In this document: piece after piece, positions 59,311 through 64,000 of the stretch
Layout: each line of letters opens with the position of its first letter
Numbering within the stretch: position 1 is the first letter of the stretch
NCBI RefSeq assembly: GCF_901933205.1
Contig: NC_044572.1
Coordinates: 112,170,965-112,234,964, forward strand
Direction: 5' to 3'
DNA: 64,000 bases
DNA from: Camarhynchus parvulus
Taxonomy: Eukaryota > Chordata > Aves > Passeriformes > Thraupidae
Position numbers and translations under genes: made by a program
The notes under the pieces: generated by a model
Databases searched by the model: none
What the model was told of the DNA's origin: nothing
What the model saw: only the letters and a program-made list of their open reading frames with translations

Positions 59311-61710
59311 GGAATTTTGGTCAACTAGGCTACATTTGTCACACAAACACATCAAGTCTGATACCTTTTTTCAAAACTTGTTTCAATCTTTTGAATTAAA
59401 ACAGTTATCCTGGAAGAATTTAAGCACTGATTTTGGCCTGGATTCATTCACATTCCTTGTTTTTTTTCTACCAGCAAGAAAGGGCCACTTTGGTAAGAAA
59501 GTATAATTGAGTCAGTCTGAATTCCTCAACAAGGATGTGTGTTCTCCATCCATTATATGGAGAATATTTTAAAATTAAATTAACATTTGCTTTTGCTTTG
59601 GGTTGATTTGTCTTTAGTTAAAGTGCCCCAGGTTTCCCTAGAGTTTTGGGAAAAAAGCTTTTCTCCATAAAATAAGTGCTAGGAAAAGAGGTTTTTTGTC
59701 TATTTTATTTCCATTGTCATGCAAGGAACAGTAGGAGGAAATGCACATCTTTCTTGTTTTCAGGCAACTTGAACTATAAACAAGGTTTTCCAGAATGCCA
59801 AGCACCTGCACAGCTACAGCTGTGATAAAGCCAAGCCAGGAGTCATTTTCTGTGCATTTGATTCTCAGCCTGATGGAGAAGAGGGATGGAAACCAAATCC
59901 TTCAGTGGATACACTTCAGTATCCAGCTTCCTCAGCTGAGGATATCAGATGGAGAAGAAATTTTGTCAGCCTGCCCCTACTTGAAAGCTCTGGAAAATGT
60001 CAGAGTAGTCCCTGTGTCATCCCCATCACATTTCCACACTTACCTGAGTGCCAGAGTTGTTTGATAGAACAGAGGGACAAGTTAACCTTGGGGGAGTTTG
60101 AATGAAAATTAAAGATAATAAAAGCAACAGTAACAATAACTCCACACAAAGTAATTCAGACAAAAATATTGTGGTTTCCAGATCCAATAATTCAACATCA
60201 AAAATGCCAAAACTGAGATGATTTACATAATGTCCAGGCAGGTCTTCTGGGTACCATAATTATGTGTTTGAGTAAAATGATAGAGTTCTCCTGAGGATGC
60301 CTGCTTTATTTGGTGAACAGGATGACAAAATCATTTTGAGGGCAGGAAATATGCTACAGGAGTTTTGCTGGCTGAAACTGAGCTGCAGATATATTTTCAC
60401 ATAGGTAATATTTTTACTGCAATGCCTGTTGTGCAAAGTTTGTGTAGGAAGGGTTTTATTTATCTTTAGAATAAGCAAAGTCAGACACAAGTGCTCTAAC
60501 TAAACAGTCTAATTTAACTTCCAGACAGAGATAAATTTCTTCTGAAACAACCCATTGAAGACCAGACAAACCAAACCCACAATTCTGCAGTTGTTTGTAA
60601 GTTCCTATAAATTTTCTAGAAAAAGGAATAGTAATAACAACTTGGAAGACAAAGCACTATCATTTTTCTTGCCAGAAGTTCTGCTCACTTGTTTTAAGTT
60701 TAAAGAAAATTATTTGGTCCTTCAATATCCCTGTACACCTGCATGTAACGATACCAATCAAAGTTCAGAACCATATCTAGGTCACTGTAATTCTTAAAAG
60801 TGATAGGAAAACTTTTACTAGAATATGAAGAATAAGACCTAATCAAAACAGTAAAAAACAAACCAGTTTAAAAAATATTTTAAGAGCAATTTGTATTTTG
60901 AAATCTGAAGGACTGATATTCTTTTTTATAAAAGTTGGACATTCAGACAGAGTGGTGCACTTTGCACATCAACAGCCAATGCTTTATCTGCGGAAACAGG
61001 AAAACACATTAGTAAAAGCAATATTTCAACTGACTAAAAGCACTATTTGCATAAACTGTTCCTGTCACATTCTAAAGACAATGAACAGAAACTTGACATA
61101 ATTTCTGTGAGTTGTCCCCTGCTGCACAGGAGCTTAAGTGTAACTTATGATTGGCTGTTGCATTAATTCGACCCCAGATCCTTTTGACCACAAAGTGCAG
61201 GTAATATAATGCAATAAAAAGCTAAAAGAAAGGGAAAAACATGATTAACAGGAACACCAAAAAGACAGGGATATCCATTCATATTGCCTCCTTGCATGAA
61301 GATTCTTTACAGAATGCCATTCTCTCATTTTTGATACTTCAGTTTTTCAATTTTTAATAAACAATATATTTCCCTTGCTATTAAATCAAACTTCTGATTA
61401 TGTAGGTGTTTTTTTAATTTTATATTCCCTTTAATTATAACTGCATGATATTTCTTTTACCCTTCTCTTTGAGCACTCAGTAATTAAGAACTGCCTTGGA
61501 TAATTAAAACAGAATTATTCTGTGTTCTGAGACACACTGCAACCTCTCATTACTGTCTGAAGCATATCTTTTAAAATTTGCTTATGTAAACAGCAAAGTT
61601 TTCTAAGGACACAGTTTTAGTGATATGTGGTCTGTGAAGTTTTGCCTGTATATCATAAGAGAGATGTAGAGTATCAGCACTAAATTTTAGACAGGCTTGC
61701 AGCTTTTCAA
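59311..61710. other. Intergenic AT-rich stretch
   Basis: No gene or interspersed repeat recognised. Confidence 0.55.
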
Positions 61711-61995
61711 AGAACCACAGAATTGTCTGTGTTGGAAGGAGACTTAATGATCCTTTAGCTCCACCCCACTTGCCATGGGCTGAGACATCTTCCATTAGAC
61801 CCGGTTTCTCAAAGCCCCATCCAACCTGGCCTTGAACATTTCCAGGATTGGGGAAATGCCCACTTTCACTGGGCAATCTGTTTCAGTGTCTTACCACACT
61901 CATAGTGCTTCATATCTTATCTAAACCCACTCTCTTTCAGTAAGTAGCCATTGTCCCTTTTATTTCAAGTATGCCATTCTGTCTATGCCAAGCTT
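61711..61995 (-). mobile_element. CR1 3' fragment
   Basis: Plus-strand text 'agaaccacagaattgtctgt', 'ccatccaacctggccttgaa' and 'gtcttaccacactcatagtg' is the complement of the CR1 3' region, continuing with weaker similarity to about 61995. Confidence 0.9.
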
Positions 61996-62899
61996 CCAAA
62001 AGTGTAATAATGTTCAATTCTGGCTTCATGAAAATCTCATTCTTTACAGGGGTTTTCTGTCACCTTCCTTCAAAGAAAGAAAAATAATAAACCAGTTTTA
62101 AAAAATTGCGCAACAGTCCTAACTAGCAGGTCTTTACACCCATGACATTCAAGACAAACTGAAAGGAAAAAGGAAGCAGAAATAAAAGATTACTTTTGCA
62201 CCAATCCAGAAAGATGTTTCAACACTTTGAGATATACATTGGCTGCTCTCAGTTCAGCAGAGAAAATAACCCCACAGTATAGCGAGTGACTGCTCAGTAT
62301 TAAGGGAGGCTTCAATGCTTCATTTCTGAGCTGCATTCCTGCTGCACTCCCCTCCAGCCTTTCTTCCATGTGAATGCAGTCACAGGCATGATTCACCTCC
62401 AATGGGAAAAGTTTCTCCCCTGCCACTGCCCCTCAGTGTGTGCAAGTAACCAGCACCACCCCAGCACCAGCCTGACAATTGTTTACCACGGGGGAGAAAA
62501 GAACATAGATTAGGCAAACATCTGAGACATTTGAATGTGAAACTGTTAACTGAGGAAATAAGCAGAGAGAATTTTGCCAAAATGGAGACAGCTTCATTCC
62601 AAGGAACCAAGGAACTGAATGATTTGGGGCAGCTCTGTGGGATCGTGGAGTCTTACTTCTGAGCTTGCAACTGGCACAAAACCAGCATAAATGCACCTAC
62701 AGCAAGCCCTAACCTCTGCAAGGTGCACAGGCTGCTGGCACGTGTCACTTTGAGACTGCAGGGATGGACAGGCCACCTGCCTGGGGGTATTCCCCTCCTG
62801 CAGTGTCACAGCTGGCTTCACAGGTTGATGCACTCAGTTCCTCTGAGACTGTAAAAGCTGGTGTTGTCATGGAGCCAGAATTATCTCTCTGAATGTAAT
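61996..62899. other. Intergenic stretch, no gene recognised
   Basis: Moderately GC-rich from 62310 to 62870, with overlapping ORFs up to 90 codons and no recognisable product. Confidence 0.5.
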
Positions 62900-63473
62900 T
62901 GTCATGGTTTATCCCCAGCTGGCAGCTAAATACCTTGCAGCCGCTCAGTCACTCTCCACCCCAGCCCTGGTGGGATGGGGAAGAGACTGGAAAGAAACAG
63001 AAACCATGGGCCAACCTAAGAGTGGGTTAGTGAAGGAGAAGGCAGAGATGTAGATGGAAAAGGAGGAAGAGGAGGAGGAGGATAATGAAAAGGGGGGCTA
63101 CAAGGAGAGAGAGAAGTATAAAGCCTAAGACAGACAAGTGATCCCCAATACAATTACTCAGCATTCTGAGCAGGGATTGTCCTCTCCTGGTCAACTCCCT
63201 CCAGTTTATACACTGAGCATGACATTCTGGTATGGAATATCCATCTGCCCAGTTCAGGTTATCTGTCCAAGCCATTCTCCCTCCTGGATTCCTGTGCATC
63301 TGCTCACCAGCAGAGTGTGGGAAACTGGAAAGTCCTTGACTTGGGGTAAGCCCTGCTTAGCAATAACTAAACCATCAGAGTGTTATCAGCATATTCTCTT
63401 ACAAAATCCAAAACACAGCACCGTATCAACTGCTAGGAAGAAAGTTAATTCTATCCCAGCTGAAACTAGGATA
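62900..63473 (-). mobile_element. Solo LTR of an avian endogenous retrovirus
   Basis: On the minus strand the 574-bp unit opens TATCCTAGTTTCAGCTGGG (the usual TG start mutated to TA), carries GTATAAACTGG near 63205 as a TATA box, and ends AAACCATGACA at 62900. This is the layout of a common avian LTR family. Four bases, TAAT, are duplicated at 62896-62899 and 63475-63478 (GTAAT versus CTAAT if five bases are considered). No retroviral genes adjoin it. It includes a GA-rich tract at 63055-63085. Confidence 0.85.
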
Positions 63474-64000
63474 CTAATATAGCTAAAGCCTAGAGAAACT
63501 CTCAACTGAAACTCAATATGACTTAGGAGAATATGATTAAAATGAGGTTTTGTTTAGAGTATGACTAAAGGAATGGGTGAGAAGCACAACACTGCTGTAT
63601 GAGAACAGCCCCACAGCAGACATCAGGCAGGAAATCAAAAGTGACTCAGAGTCACTTACCTGTATTAGGAAGTGCTAAAACATCACCCCAGATCAGAGCA
63701 GGTTGGGTCCGTGTACTGCCTTTGAGAGCAAACAGGCATCATCAGCCCAAGTGGACAGTCCTGAAACAGGATCTAACCAGCATGGCCTCCATCAGCATAG
63801 CAAGTTGAAAACAAAATATCCAGGTTGAAAGAATATTCACATTCAACCCTCTCTTCTGCCCCAAAAGCCCAAGGCACTGGCTGCCAATGCAGCAAATGCT
63901 CCAACTCACTGTCTTATTTGTTATTCTGGGATAAGTAAATTTCCTTCTGAATTTGACTGTGATTTCAAGGTTGAACTTTAGAGGCTTTTAGAGGTAAGTG
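63474..64000. other. Terminal stretch, nothing recognised
   Basis: Unique-looking sequence to the window edge with no gene, exon or repeat that I can support. Confidence 0.5.

Noticed and set aside
1..64000. CRISPR arrays, operons, rRNA or tRNA genes
   Set aside because: None seen. The sequence is vertebrate; the short tandem repeats are microsatellites and minisatellites without the spacer structure of CRISPR, and I found no tRNA cloverleaf that I could support by eye.

Overview
This is vertebrate nuclear DNA, most likely from a songbird (passerine). Three things support that. The only clear gene is split by long introns. The recognisable interspersed repeats are nearly all CR1 LINE fragments, the main avian retroposon, plus avian endogenous-retrovirus LTRs. 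One LTR has the layout of the ERVK-type LTRs common in passerines. I see no bacterial features, no CRISPR array, and no mammalian SINEs or L1. The species assignment is inference.

Gene content: the window holds the 5' half of one gene on the minus strand, OPRK1 (kappa-type opioid receptor, a class A GPCR). The first coding exon (17688-17998, start codon at 17947) encodes the extracellular N-terminus and TM1. The second coding exon (3860-4212, 353 bp) encodes TM2 to TM4 with the DRY motif. Splice sites and phases fit exactly across the 13.5-kb intron between them. The last coding exon (ECL2 to C-terminus) is not in the window and must lie beyond position 1. A GC-rich block at about 18489-18830 is the best candidate for the non-coding first exon and promoter, followed by a 490-bp intron in the 5' UTR.

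Layout: 1-3859 is the start of the last coding intron. 4213-17687 is the large intron, carrying an old CR1 fragment, a clean 383-bp solo LTR with a perfect 6-bp target-site duplication, a perfect DR1 nuclear-receptor motif and a pair of unclassified repeats. 17688-18830 is the gene's 5' end. 18831-64000 is about 45 kb of upstream DNA in which I find no protein-coding exon. It contains at least seven CR1 fragments in both orientations, two convincing and two tentative LTRs, several microsatellites, four short perfect hairpins, and a 208-bp inverted repeat pair about 97% identical and 2.8 kb apart. The ORFs of 60-163 codons in this region are overlapping, unrelated to any protein I recognise, and often inside repeats, so I do not call them genes.

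I found no new multi-gene system. The observations most worth checking are the inverted repeat pair at 37057/40287, the intronic solo LTR and DR1 motif in OPRK1, the predicted first exon with its upstream ORF, and a few stretches that look like conserved non-coding regulatory DNA.
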